36,787 nt of DNA from Planctomycetota bacterium (GTDB taxonomy: Bacteria > Planctomycetota > UBA8108 > UBA1146): NCBI GenBank assembly GCA_028825265.1, contig JAPKAM010000016.1, positions 1 through 36,787 of the forward strand, given 5' to 3'. Positions within the stretch are counted from its first letter, which is position 1. The number at the start of each line of letters is the position of its first letter. The notes under the pieces are model-generated. The model saw nothing but the letters and a program-made list of their open reading frames with translations. It did no database searches and was not told the DNA's origin. This document shows, piece by piece, positions 26,502 through 35,875 of this stretch. The translations under genes and the position numbers were made by a program.

Positions 26502-26708
26502 ATGAGTCAGCCCGCAGAGCAGAATTCCGGCGCGGATTCAAGAGCGGTCGACCCGAATCTTCTGTCCTTGCTTCGGTGCCCTTGCCAGGAGCACAGCAAA
26601 CTGCAACAGACTGCAGCGGGCCTCGCTTGCCAGCACTGTGACCGGGTGTTTCCGGTAGTCGACGGCATCCCGGTGATCCTGCCCGAACCGGAACCGAATG
26701 TGGAATAA
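26502..26708 (+). CDS. Trm112-family (UPF0434-like) small zinc-binding protein
   Basis: LLSLLRCPCQEHSKLQQTAAGLACQHCDRVFPVVDGIPVILP matches the Trm112/YcaR pattern (...VDGIPVML). Confidence 0.7.
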   Translation: MSQPAEQNSGADSRAVDPNLLSLLRCPCQEHSKLQQTAAGLACQHCDRVFPVVDGIPVILPEPEPNVE

Positions 26709-26736
26709 TAAACCGCTGGAGAGGACCGGTGCTCGG

Positions 26737-29400
26737 ATGGGAAATCTTGCGGAAGATCCAGACCCTGAAGAAACCTCGGAATGGCTCGAATCGATCGATT
26801 CGGTCAGCGAGGTGGCTGGAGCCGAGCGTGCCGGAGGGCTGCTCGATGATGTAATCTGGCATGCCCAGTCGCATCATCTACCCCTTCGTTCACACGGGAT
26901 CACTCCTTACCAAAACACCATTCCTGTGGCGGCAGAACAGCCGTACCCAGGGGATGAGGCGATGGACGACCGCATCGAAAGAATCGTTCGATGGAATGCC
27001 ATGGCGATGGTGGTTCGGGCCAACACTCTGCACGATGGCCTCGGCGGCCACATGTCGACCTTCTCCTCCGCCGCCACCCTCTACGAAGTGGGCCAACAGC
27101 ATTTCTTTCGCGGAATCGATGCGGCAGGGGGCGGTGACCAGATCTTCTTCCAGGGACACGCCAGCCCGGGAATGTATGCACGTGCCTTTCTCGAGGGTCA
27201 GTTACAGGCGACCCAACTCGACCAATTTCGTCAAGAGGTGAACGGTTCTGGACTCTCCAGTTACCCGCACCCTCGATTGATGCCCGAGTTCTGGCAGTTC
27301 CCCACCGTCTCGATGGGACTGGGACCGATCAATGCCATCTATCAGGCTCGATTCAATCGCTACCTCACCGCTCGCTCCATCAAGGACACCAGCGAACAGC
27401 GCGTCTGGGGATTCATCGGCGACGGTGAATGTGATGAGCCGGAAACCCTCGGAGCGCTACGCATCGCTGCGCGCGAGCAACTCGACAACCTCACCTTCGT
27501 GATCAACTGTAACCTGCAACGACTCGATGGACCGGTCTCCGGCAATTCAAAGGTGATCCAGGACCTCGAAGGCGTCTTCAGTGGAGCCGGCTGGCGTGTG
27601 ATCAAGGTGGTCTGGGATCGACTCTGGGATCCTCTATTGGCTCAAGACACTTCTGGCAGACTACTGAAGAGACTGGGAATGATCGTCGACGGAGTATGGC
27701 AACGAACGGTCGCAGAAGATGGTGCCTGGCTCAGACAGCAGTTAGTCGATGGAGATGCTGAACTCGGCACCCTGCTCCAGTCCTGGAGCGATGATCAGCT
27801 GCAACAACTGGGTCGCGGCGGGCATGACCGACGAAAAGTCGCCGCAGCTTACGATCTGGCGTGCCGTCCCGATGGGCGTCCCACGGTGATCCTGACCAAG
27901 ACCATCAAGGGACACCACCTGGGCCCCCAGGCAGCGGCCCGCAATATCAGTCACCAGATCAAGAAACTCAAGGGAGATGAAGTACGAGCGGTCCGTGACC
28001 TGCTCGAGATCCCGGTGCCAGATTCCGAAGTGGAATCAGCTCCCTATTACCATCCCGGTACAGATTCAGCAGAAGTTCGATACATGTTGGAGCGAAGAGC
28101 CGCACTGGGCGGATCGATCCCGCGACGTCGCTCACAAGCCGCAGTACCCGAGCTCCCCTCATCGATGGTTTTCGAAAAACTTCATGGAGGCACCAAGGGA
28201 TCGATGCCAGCCTCGACCACCATGGCGTTCGCCCGGCTCTTTCGTGATCTCCTCAAGGTCGAGGGGATCGGAAAGCGAATCGTGCCGGTGCTGGCCGACG
28301 AGGCGCGTACCTTTGGTATGGAAGCACTGTTCAAGCAAGTCGGGATCTATGCTCCCGGTGGACAGAAGTACCAACCGGTCGACCACGCCCTGCTCTTCTC
28401 TTACACCGAGAAGTCCGATGGGCAGATCTTGCAGGAGGGGCTCACCGAGTGTGGATCACTCGCCACCACCATCGCATCCGCGACCAGTTACTCGACCCAT
28501 GGCGAGGTGACACTACCCTTCTACATCTTCTACTCGATGTTTGGATTCCAGCGAGTCGGAGATCAGATCTGGGCCCTGGGAGACGGACGAGGCCGAGGCT
28601 TCTTGCTCGGCGCCACTGCTGGACGCACGACACTCAACGGTGAAGGACTCCAGCATCAAGATGGCCACAGTCCGCTGTCCGCCTCAGCATTCCCTTCCTG
28701 TGTCACCTACGACCCGTCTTTTGCCTACGAACTGGCGGTGGTGATCGAAGAGGGAATGCGAAGGATGGTGAAAGAACAACAGGACGTGTTCTTCTACATC
28801 ACTCTTTACAACGAGAATCTCGACATGCCAGCGATGCCCCAGGGATGCAAGCAGGGAATCCTGGACGGCCTCTATCGCCTCGATGAGGCGCCAGCCGGGG
28901 ATGGTCCGGTGGTGAGATTGCTCGGCAGTGGTCCGATGCTACCGCTGGCGCGGGCTGCATCCGTATCCCTGCTGAAACACCATCAGGTTCGTGCCGAGGT
29001 CTGGTCCGCCACTTCCTACCCTGAATTACGCAAGCAGGCGCTGGAAGTCGATCGCTGGAATCTGCTGCACCCCGATCAAGATCCGAGAATTCCACGGGTC
29101 ACCGAACTGCTCGGCACCCGCGATGATCCGATCATTGCAGTGACCGATTACATGAGAGCACTACCCGATCTGGTCCGTCCGTGGGTCCAGGCTCCCTGGT
29201 CCAGTCTCGGAACCGACGGCTTCGGAAGATCGGACACTCGAGAGCAGCTGCGACGATTCTTCGAGATCGACCAGGCGGCCATCGAAGTGGCGGCGATCTC
29301 CTCACTGATCCGCTCTGGAGCGCTCGATGCCAAGCATATTCAATCCGCATATCAACGACTCGACATCGATCCGGAAGCCACCGCTCCCTGGAACTGCTAG
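26737..29400 (+). CDS. aceE: Pyruvate dehydrogenase E1 component, homodimeric type
   Basis: NTIPVAAEQPYPGDEAMDDRIERIVRWNAMAMVVRAN, GGHMSTFSSAATLYEVGQQHFFRG, DGLSSYPHP-type GSGLSSYPHPRLMPEFWQFPTVSMGLGPINAIYQARF, GDGECDEPETLGAL...NLTFVINCNLQRLDGPV. Confidence 0.96.
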   Translation: MGNLAEDPDPEETSEWLESIDSVSEVAGAERAGGLLDDVIWHAQSHHLPLRSHGITPYQNTIPVAAEQPYPGDEAMDDRIERIVRWNAMAMVVRANTLHDGLGGHMSTFSSAATLYEVGQQHFFRGIDAAGGGDQIFFQGHASPGMYARAFLEGQLQATQLDQFRQEVNGSGLSSYPHPRLMPEFWQFPTVSMGLGPINAIYQARFNRYLTARSIKDTSEQRVWGFIGDGECDEPETLGALRIAAREQLDNLTFVINCNLQRLDGPVSGNSKVIQDLEGVFSGAGWRVIKVVWDRLWDPLLAQDTSGRLLKRLGMIVDGVWQRTVAEDGAWLRQQLVDGDAELGTLLQSWSDDQLQQLGRGGHDRRKVAAAYDLACRPDGRPTVILTKTIKGHHLGPQAAARNISHQIKKLKGDEVRAVRDLLEIPVPDSEVESAPYYHPGTDSAEVRYMLERRAALGGSIPRRRSQAAVPELPSSMVFEKLHGGTKGSMPASTTMAFARLFRDLLKVEGIGKRIVPVLADEARTFGMEALFKQVGIYAPGGQKYQPVDHALLFSYTEKSDGQILQEGLTECGSLATTIASATSYSTHGEVTLPFYIFYSMFGFQRVGDQIWALGDGRGRGFLLGATAGRTTLNGEGLQHQDGHSPLSASAFPSCVTYDPSFAYELAVVIEEGMRRMVKEQQDVFFYITLYNENLDMPAMPQGCKQGILDGLYRLDEAPAGDGPVVRLLGSGPMLPLARAASVSLLKHHQVRAEVWSATSYPELRKQALEVDRWNLLHPDQDPRIPRVTELLGTRDDPIIAVTDYMRALPDLVRPWVQAPWSSLGTDGFGRSDTREQLRRFFEIDQAAIEVAAISSLIRSGALDAKHIQSAYQRLDIDPEATAPWNC

Positions 29401-29457
29401 TTCTCGCTGTGGCGGAGAAAAATAGGCTCCCGAGGCTGACGGCCTCGAACCGGACAT

Positions 29458-29502
29458 AAAAAAACAGGATCCGGTGGCCAGTGACTGACGACCGGATCCT
29501 GT
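29458..29502 (-). terminator. Rho-independent terminator of ahcY, between convergent aceE and ahcY
   Basis: Perfect 12-bp inverted repeat ACAGGATCCGGT (29464-29475) / ACCGGATCCTGT (29491-29502) with a 15-nt loop. On the minus strand the stem is followed by a run of T. Confidence 0.85.
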
Positions 29503-29579
29503 GACTCAATCCGCCTGATATCTCATCCCGCCCGAAGCCCTCATCCGCTTGAAGCGAGGTCCCCCTGATGCAGAGTGGA

Positions 29580-31052
29580 TCAATAGCGGTAGTGGTCGGC
29601 CTTGTAGGGCCCCTCTTTCGGAATCCCAAGGTACTTCGACTGAACATCCGACAACTCCGTCAATCGCACTCCGAGTTTATCCAAGTGCAGACGGGCGACC
29701 TTTTCATCGAGAGTTTTGGGCAGTACGTAGACTTGGTTCTTGTACTTGTCATTAAACAGAAACAGTTCGATTTGCGCCATCACCTGGTTGGTGAAGGAAG
29801 CGCTCATGACGAAGGAAGGATGGCCGGTGGCGCATCCGAGATTCATCAGGCGACCTTCGGCCAGGACGATGATCGAGTGTCCATCCGGGAAGTTCCAAAG
29901 ATCGACCTGATTCTGATGCTCCTCGGGATTCTTCAGATTCTCACAAACGATGCCATCGATCGAGGCCAAGCCAGCCATGTCGATCTCATTATCAAAGTGG
30001 CCGATGTTTGAGACGATGGCATTGTTCTTCATCTTCTTCATGTCTTCGACACCGATGATGTCTCGATTTCCGGTGGTGGTGACGAAGATATCGCCGTCTT
30101 CCACCACGTCCTCCAACCGAAGCACCTGGTATCCATCCATGGCGGCTTGCAGCGCACAGATCGGATCAATCTCGGTGATCACCACCCGCGCTCCCTGGCC
30201 TCTGAGGGCCTGGGCACAGCCCTTTCCGACGTCACCAAATCCAAGCACGACACAGGTCTTTCCACTGATCATCACGTCGGTGGCGCGGCATAACCCATCG
30301 ACCAATGAGTGGCGACAACCGTAGAGATTGTCGAACTTGCTCTTGGTCACTGAATCATTGACATTCATCGCAGGGAAGAGCAGCGACCCCGCCTCCTGCA
30401 ATTGGTAGAGACGGTGGACTCCGGTGGTGGTCTCCTCGGTCACTCCTCTGATGCTATCGGCGATCTCAGTCCACTTCCCCGGCGATTCGCTGAGACTGAC
30501 TTTCATCATCTCGAGCACATATTTCCATTCTTCGGGATCCGTCTCCTGGAACTCAGGGACTCGTCCTGCTTGCTCGAATTCTCTCCCCTTGAGAACCAGC
30601 ATTGTGGCATCTCCGCCATCGTCGAGAATCATATTGGGCGGGCCATCCGGCCAGACCATCGCGGACACCGTGCATTCCCAGTACTCCTGAAGAGTCTCCC
30701 CCATCCAGGCAAACACCGGCACTCCCTTGGGCTCATCGATGGTGCCCTCGGGCCCCACCACTGCCGCAGCAGCGGCATGATCCTGGGTCGAGAAGATGTT
30801 GCACGACGCCCAGCGAACTTCGGCCCCTAGGTCGACCAGAGTCTCGATGAGCACTGCAGTCTGAATGGTCATGTGGAGCGAACCCGAGATGCGTGCTCCG
30901 GCAAGGGGCTGCTTCCCCTTGTACTGCTGGCGAAGACTCATCAGGCCGGGCATCTCTTCCTCGGCGAGACGAATCTCCTGACGGCCAAAATTGGCCAGCG
31001 CCAGATCCTTGACGCGATAGTCGATTCCCTGACGGGTCTCCTGAGTGGGCAT
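29580..31052 (-). CDS. ahcY: Adenosylhomocysteinase (S-adenosyl-L-homocysteine hydrolase)
   Basis: [138 protein letters not shown]-terminus. Confidence 0.97.
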   Translation of the reverse strand: MPTQETRQGIDYRVKDLALANFGRQEIRLAEEEMPGLMSLRQQYKGKQPLAGARISGSLHMTIQTAVLIETLVDLGAEVRWASCNIFSTQDHAAAAAVVGPEGTIDEPKGVPVFAWMGETLQEYWECTVSAMVWPDGPPNMILDDGGDATMLVLKGREFEQAGRVPEFQETDPEEWKYVLEMMKVSLSESPGKWTEIADSIRGVTEETTTGVHRLYQLQEAGSLLFPAMNVNDSVTKSKFDNLYGCRHSLVDGLCRATDVMISGKTCVVLGFGDVGKGCAQALRGQGARVVITEIDPICALQAAMDGYQVLRLEDVVEDGDIFVTTTGNRDIIGVEDMKKMKNNAIVSNIGHFDNEIDMAGLASIDGIVCENLKNPEEHQNQVDLWNFPDGHSIIVLAEGRLMNLGCATGHPSFVMSASFTNQVMAQIELFLFNDKYKNQVYVLPKTLDEKVARLHLDKLGVRLTELSDVQSKYLGIPKEGPYKADHYRY

Positions 31053-31238
31053 GCTGGCCCCTTTCCTGATGTTCGGTTGATCGTCATTCCCCGAGTGCCT
31101 TACAGGCCGCGGGATCGGTCGAATCCACATGTCAGTGACATTGCAGATCACAGAGGGAGGATAACTGGAGGAAAAGACCTCATCGAGCCACTCTGAAAAC
31201 ATCGGACCCACATCTGAAGGATCCCCGAGAACTACGGG

Positions 31239-33701
31239 TTACAGCCGCGACTCGACCCAACTGCGGATCTTCTCGATCTGGGGTTGCTGCGATCCCGCCG
31301 ACTCATCGGGATCGAAATCGGGTGGAGAATCGGAGAAGAGCGAGCGAATTCCCTGATAGCCGAGCATTCTCAGATCGAAGTGCTCGGATGCAAGATCCTG
31401 GACCATCAGACGAGCGGACTTCTGCAACCCCAGTTGAAGTGCTGCGCGAATAGCGGTCTCCCTCAGGACCGGATCTCCAGCCGCCGCTTCGGCAATTCCG
31501 ATCAACTCATCCCCCGCCTCCGGCAACTGATCCTCGCCAATTTGCCGGGCCCTGCGCCAGATCTGATACCAGCCCGCCATCTCATCGGGATCGGCAAAAC
31601 CGGTCGGTCGGATCGACTCCTCACATCTTTCGAGGATTTTCCGGACTCCTCGGCTGTTGACCCTCTCACGAACCAGGGCCAGATAGGGAACCATGGTGGG
31701 ACGCCTCCAACTGGGAAGAGCTTCGACCATCTCCTCCAGCATCCGAAGCATCTGGGGCTTGGGCCGAAGCCTCAAGGTTCGAACCAAACTGGGGAGGTGT
31801 ACCGAGGTTCCGAGGCGCGGGATCAGAACCCAATCGTCGCCGAGTCCTTGCCCCGCCCGGATGCCCCCCGTGTAGATCACCACGTCTCGGGGGCCACGGG
31901 TCAGCAAGGCACTGGCACGCTTCAGGATCAGCAGAGCCAAAGAGGTATTGAGGCGATCTGATTCGCCGTGGTAAGTCGCCTTGCCTGGACCCCAGTTCCC
32001 CTCATTCTGTTGTCGGTCGAGCAGGTAATTACTCATCTCCAGGTACCAGTCATGCTCACCAAAGGTATGAACTTCTCCGAGATCTCCAACCTTCTCAAGG
32101 CTGTACATTCCGTAGAAATTATCATGCGGTTTCCAGTCCGCCTCGATCCAGGCCACTCCATCACGAAGCGATTCTCGCACCTTCTGCCGCAGTTCAGGAG
32201 TGAAGGATTCCTTGCCGTAGCGGTAAGACACCAGCAACGAGGAGACCCCCGCACAGGACATGTTCCAGTTGCCCGACTTCGGAGCCTTATCCGCGTAATG
32301 GAAGCCCCTCTTCCAGGCCTGCTGCATCTCCGGAGCACTGAGTGGCCGCACCTCTTCATCCACCACACCGGTGCGACCCCGACTCTCTTCCTCCCCAGTT
32401 TCGCGCTCCGGTTCCAGAACGATGAGTGGAGCGACCTCTTCTCCTGTGGGCATCTGCACCGATAGACAGTAGTTGGTCATCCCCACCCAGCACTCGTCAG
32501 GGATCTCGATGCCTCGCCTGGCAAAGACCCCAACAGCGAGGGACGCAAACTGAGTTACCGAGGTGTCTGCATCCTGGGCGCTGTGAAGATAGCGCCAGCC
32601 GCCAGTGGCATTTTGACCGCCCAAGATGATTTCTGCTGCGACTTGCAGATCCTTGCGATGCTTCCTGGCCAGCTTCAACAAATGGATATCTTCCAGTTCA
32701 GGCTCCAGCAGAAGCGCATCTTGTTCCGCCTGGGTAATCGCAGCATCGAGCGCGAAAGCCCAGCAGGAGACATCGTAGATGCGACGCTGTGATGGCATCG
32801 CCTGGCTACAGGCTTCCAGATGGGAACGGACCACCGGATGACCGACATCGATCCCCGCGACGATGAGCGCATAGGCTTCCACCGCTCGAGCACCAGGGAC
32901 TGCTTCCGGGCGCGAGGGACTGACTCCAGCGGGATCTGCCAGTGCCATGTCGAGGATGAAATCGATCCCCCCCTCGATGCTACGGGTGATTCTCTCATCT
33001 CGATCGAGTGACTTGAGGGCCACTCGATCGATCCGCTGCTTGCGTCCACTGGATCGCAAATTTCCAGATGCACGGAACGACTCCACCTCGGTGGGACCGT
33101 CTCCTGCAATGATACCGAATTCACCGATGGGTCCAGAAATGCCCTGTTCAGAGTGAATTCGTTTTCCATCGAGGAATAGTAATAACTGGCTTCCACGACG
33201 GCGGATGCGCACCTGAATCGCTTTGCCCTGAGTCACACGATCGGCCAGTGAACCGATTTCAACTCGGCGATCCTTCTTGGGATAACCCCGGAAGATCAGT
33301 TTCCCTCCGTCGCCACCGAGAACCAAACGCCCCTGGCCAAACTGAACACCTGCGTAATTGGCACCCACCTTGTTCAAGGTCATTTTGATCTCGATGTCAA
33401 AGTTGCCCGCTTCTAGCGTGTGGTCGGCGATCACCATCTTGTTTTTGCCAGCACCGACGTACTTCTTACCCTCAATTTCCCAGCCGCCATCGATCACGAA
33501 CACTCCCTGAGGAACGCCCTTGCGGATGAACTGCTTGGCACCTCTAGCCACTGGACCCTCAGCGACTGGACCCTCATTAGAGGAGTACGACGCAGGGCTG
33601 CCCACCGCCATTTCCTTCGCATCTGCGAAGGAAACCAACACGATGACCGGCAGCAGCATGAGGACGATGGCGCGGGTGACGCATCCTGAGACACGACCCA
33701 T
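31239..33701 (-). CDS. Exported protein: LamG/DUF1080-like N-terminal domain plus prenyltransferase/squalene-cyclase-like alpha-toroid repeats and a C-terminal helical-repeat region
   Basis: Signal peptide VTRAIVLMLLPVIVLVSFADA. Concanavalin-like VRIRRRGSQLLLFLDGKRIHSEQGISGPIGEFGIIAGDG. Toroid repeats GGQNATGGWRYLHSAQDADTSVTQFASLAV, YSLEKVGDLGEVHTFGEHDWY, QNEGNWGPGKATYHGESDRLNTSLALLILKRA. Confidence 0.7.
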   Translation of the reverse strand: MGRVSGCVTRAIVLMLLPVIVLVSFADAKEMAVGSPASYSSNEGPVAEGPVARGAKQFIRKGVPQGVFVIDGGWEIEGKKYVGAGKNKMVIADHTLEAGNFDIEIKMTLNKVGANYAGVQFGQGRLVLGGDGGKLIFRGYPKKDRRVEIGSLADRVTQGKAIQVRIRRRGSQLLLFLDGKRIHSEQGISGPIGEFGIIAGDGPTEVESFRASGNLRSSGRKQRIDRVALKSLDRDERITRSIEGGIDFILDMALADPAGVSPSRPEAVPGARAVEAYALIVAGIDVGHPVVRSHLEACSQAMPSQRRIYDVSCWAFALDAAITQAEQDALLLEPELEDIHLLKLARKHRKDLQVAAEIILGGQNATGGWRYLHSAQDADTSVTQFASLAVGVFARRGIEIPDECWVGMTNYCLSVQMPTGEEVAPLIVLEPERETGEEESRGRTGVVDEEVRPLSAPEMQQAWKRGFHYADKAPKSGNWNMSCAGVSSLLVSYRYGKESFTPELRQKVRESLRDGVAWIEADWKPHDNFYGMYSLEKVGDLGEVHTFGEHDWYLEMSNYLLDRQQNEGNWGPGKATYHGESDRLNTSLALLILKRASALLTRGPRDVVIYTGGIRAGQGLGDDWVLIPRLGTSVHLPSLVRTLRLRPKPQMLRMLEEMVEALPSWRRPTMVPYLALVRERVNSRGVRKILERCEESIRPTGFADPDEMAGWYQIWRRARQIGEDQLPEAGDELIGIAEAAAGDPVLRETAIRAALQLGLQKSARLMVQDLASEHFDLRMLGYQGIRSLFSDSPPDFDPDESAGSQQPQIEKIRSWVESRL

Positions 33702-33873
33702 CAGAACCTCTCTCTCGGAATCGATGGAAGAAAAAGCCCCGTGACCAAAGTGACGGAGTGCAATGATTCTAACAGGATCTGTCGAGGGAGTCAGTAACCC
33801 CCTCGATCCGGTGGTGGAGGCCCGGTATCCTCTCCAACGGAAGCTCGGAGTCGTTGTAGCCAAAGGGGTCTAG

Positions 33874-35820
33874 ATGTCGGAAACGATCGAAAACTTGTTC
33901 CAGGAGGGGCGCTCATTCCCGCCACCAGAAGCTTTTTCCAGGGATGCCAATGCCAGCCACGAGATCTATTCTCGGGCTGCTGCAGACCCCCAGGGATTCT
34001 GGGTCGAGGAAGCGAAAAAGTTGCAATGGAGTCGCCCCTGGGAGCAGGTTCTCGACGACAGCGATGCCCCTTTTTACCGCTGGTTTGTCGGTGGCACGCT
34101 CAATGTGACCGAGTCGTGCCTCGACCGACATGTCGCCACCAACCCCGATCGGACCGCCTTCCACTGGGAGGGCGAAGCGGGCGATTCTCGATCCCTCAGT
34201 TACCAGCAACTACTGGCTGAGGTGTGCCGCTGCTCCAACGGTCTCAAGCAGATGGGAGTCGGCAAGGGTGACACCGTCGCCATCTACATGGGAATGGTCC
34301 CGGAGATCGTCGTGGCGATGCTCGCCTGTGCCCGTATTGGAGCGGCCCATTCGGTGATCTTCGGTGGATTCAGCGCCGACAGTCTGCGCGATAGGATCGA
34401 CGACTGTTCCTGCAAGGCGGTCATCACCCAGGACGGCTCCTGGCGGCGCGGCAAGGTGGTTGCGCTCAAGAAGAATGTCGACGATGCGCTGATCGGACAG
34501 CAAACGGTTGAAAACGTGCTGGTTCTGAAACGTGCTGGGAATGATGTGGATTGGCAGCAGGATCGAGATCATTGGTGGCACGATGTCATTCCACAACAAG
34601 AGGACCGTTGTGCCGCAGAAGTGATGGATGCAGAAGACCTGCTGTTCATTCTCTACACATCTGGCAGCACTGGAAAACCGAAGGGGATCGTCCATACCTG
34701 CGGTGGATACCTAACAGGAGTCAGTTCCACGTTTCGTAATGTTTTTGACATCAAGCAGGACGATCTGTTCTGGTGCACCGCCGACTGCGGCTGGATCACC
34801 GGTCACTCCTACATCGTCTACGGCCCACTGGCCAACAACGCCACCAGCCTGATCTACGAGGGAACACCGGACCATCCGGAGCAGGATCGATGGTGGAAAT
34901 TAATCGAGAAGTACAAGGTCTCGATCCTCTATACCGCCCCCACCGCAATCCGAACCTTCATGAAGTGGGGAGAGTCATTCCCTGCCGGCTGCGATCTCAC
35001 CAGTCTGCGCCTGCTCGGTTCGGTCGGTGAACCGATCAATCCCGAGGCCTGGATGTGGTACCACGAACACATCGGTCAAAAACAATGCCCCATCGTCGAC
35101 ACCTGGTGGCAGACAGAGACCGGTTCCATCATGATCACGCCACTGCCCGGTGTCACCACGACCAAGCCGGGTTCAGCAGCGACCGCCTACCCCGGAATCG
35201 ATGCCCGGGTGGTCGATGACGATGGAATTGAAGTGCAACGAGGACACGGTGGAATTCTCGTCATCGACTCGCCCTGGCCATCGATGCTGCGCGGAATTCA
35301 CGGCGATCCTGAGCGCTACCGAGAGGTCTACTGGAGTCGATACGATGGTCTCTATTTCCCAGGGGATGGCTGCAAGGTCGATGAGGATGGGTATTTGTGG
35401 CTCATGGGACGAGTCGACGATGTGATGCTGATCTCCGGTCATAACATCTCCACCACCGAAGTCGAAAGTGCTCTGGTCGACCACCCTGCAGTGGCCGAGG
35501 CAGCGGTGGTCGGGCGCACCGACGATCGTACTGGACAGGCGATTGCTGCCTTCGTGGTGCTTCGCTCCTCGGTCGAGGGACACGATAACTTGATCGGCGA
35601 ATTACGCTCTCACGTCGCCAACAAAATCGGCCCGATCGCAAAGCCATCCAGTATCGTTTTCACTGCCGATCTACCCAAGACCAGGTCGGGTAAAATCATG
35701 AGGCGCTTGCTGAGAGACATCTCAGAAAAGCGCAAGCTCGGCGATGTGACCACACTGGCCAATGTAGACATCGTCGAGGCGATCCGAGATGGAGTTCAAG
35801 ATTCAGGCAGCGAAGAGTAA
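33874..35820 (+). CDS. acs: Acetyl-CoA synthetase (AMP-forming; Acs family)
   Basis: LFILYTSGSTGKPKGIVHTCGGY, DCGWITGHSYIVYGPLANNATSLIYEGTPDHP, VDTWWQTETGSIMITPLPG, DGYLWLMGRVDDVMLISGHNISTTEVESALVDHPAVAEAAVVG, PKTRSGKIMRRLLR. Specificity for acetate versus other acyl groups not tested. Confidence 0.93.
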   Translation: MSETIENLFQEGRSFPPPEAFSRDANASHEIYSRAAADPQGFWVEEAKKLQWSRPWEQVLDDSDAPFYRWFVGGTLNVTESCLDRHVATNPDRTAFHWEGEAGDSRSLSYQQLLAEVCRCSNGLKQMGVGKGDTVAIYMGMVPEIVVAMLACARIGAAHSVIFGGFSADSLRDRIDDCSCKAVITQDGSWRRGKVVALKKNVDDALIGQQTVENVLVLKRAGNDVDWQQDRDHWWHDVIPQQEDRCAAEVMDAEDLLFILYTSGSTGKPKGIVHTCGGYLTGVSSTFRNVFDIKQDDLFWCTADCGWITGHSYIVYGPLANNATSLIYEGTPDHPEQDRWWKLIEKYKVSILYTAPTAIRTFMKWGESFPAGCDLTSLRLLGSVGEPINPEAWMWYHEHIGQKQCPIVDTWWQTETGSIMITPLPGVTTTKPGSAATAYPGIDARVVDDDGIEVQRGHGGILVIDSPWPSMLRGIHGDPERYREVYWSRYDGLYFPGDGCKVDEDGYLWLMGRVDDVMLISGHNISTTEVESALVDHPAVAEAAVVGRTDDRTGQAIAAFVVLRSSVEGHDNLIGELRSHVANKIGPIAKPSSIVFTADLPKTRSGKIMRRLLRDISEKRKLGDVTTLANVDIVEAIRDGVQDSGSEE

Positions 35821-35851
35821 GGTTTTCAGAAACCCGAACAAAGCCACACAA

Positions 35852-35873
35852 AACCCACAGTGAACCCACAGTG
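35852..35873. repeat. Two tandem copies of aacccacagtg (11 bp)
   Basis: Read directly between the acs stop and the M28 gene stop. Overlaps a small inverted repeat acagtga-atcag-tcactgt (35868-35886). Confidence 0.7.
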
Positions 35874-35875
35874 AA

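Noticed and set aside
31053-31238. Possible SAH riboswitch upstream of ahcY
   Set aside because: I looked for the conserved SAH-riboswitch core in the minus-strand leader and did not recognise it. An Infernal search with RF01057 would be decisive.
33547-33576. 15-bp direct duplication (actggaccctcag) near the signal peptide of the toroid protein
   Set aside because: In-frame duplication encoding EGPVA x2 in a linker; likely trivial low-complexity drift.
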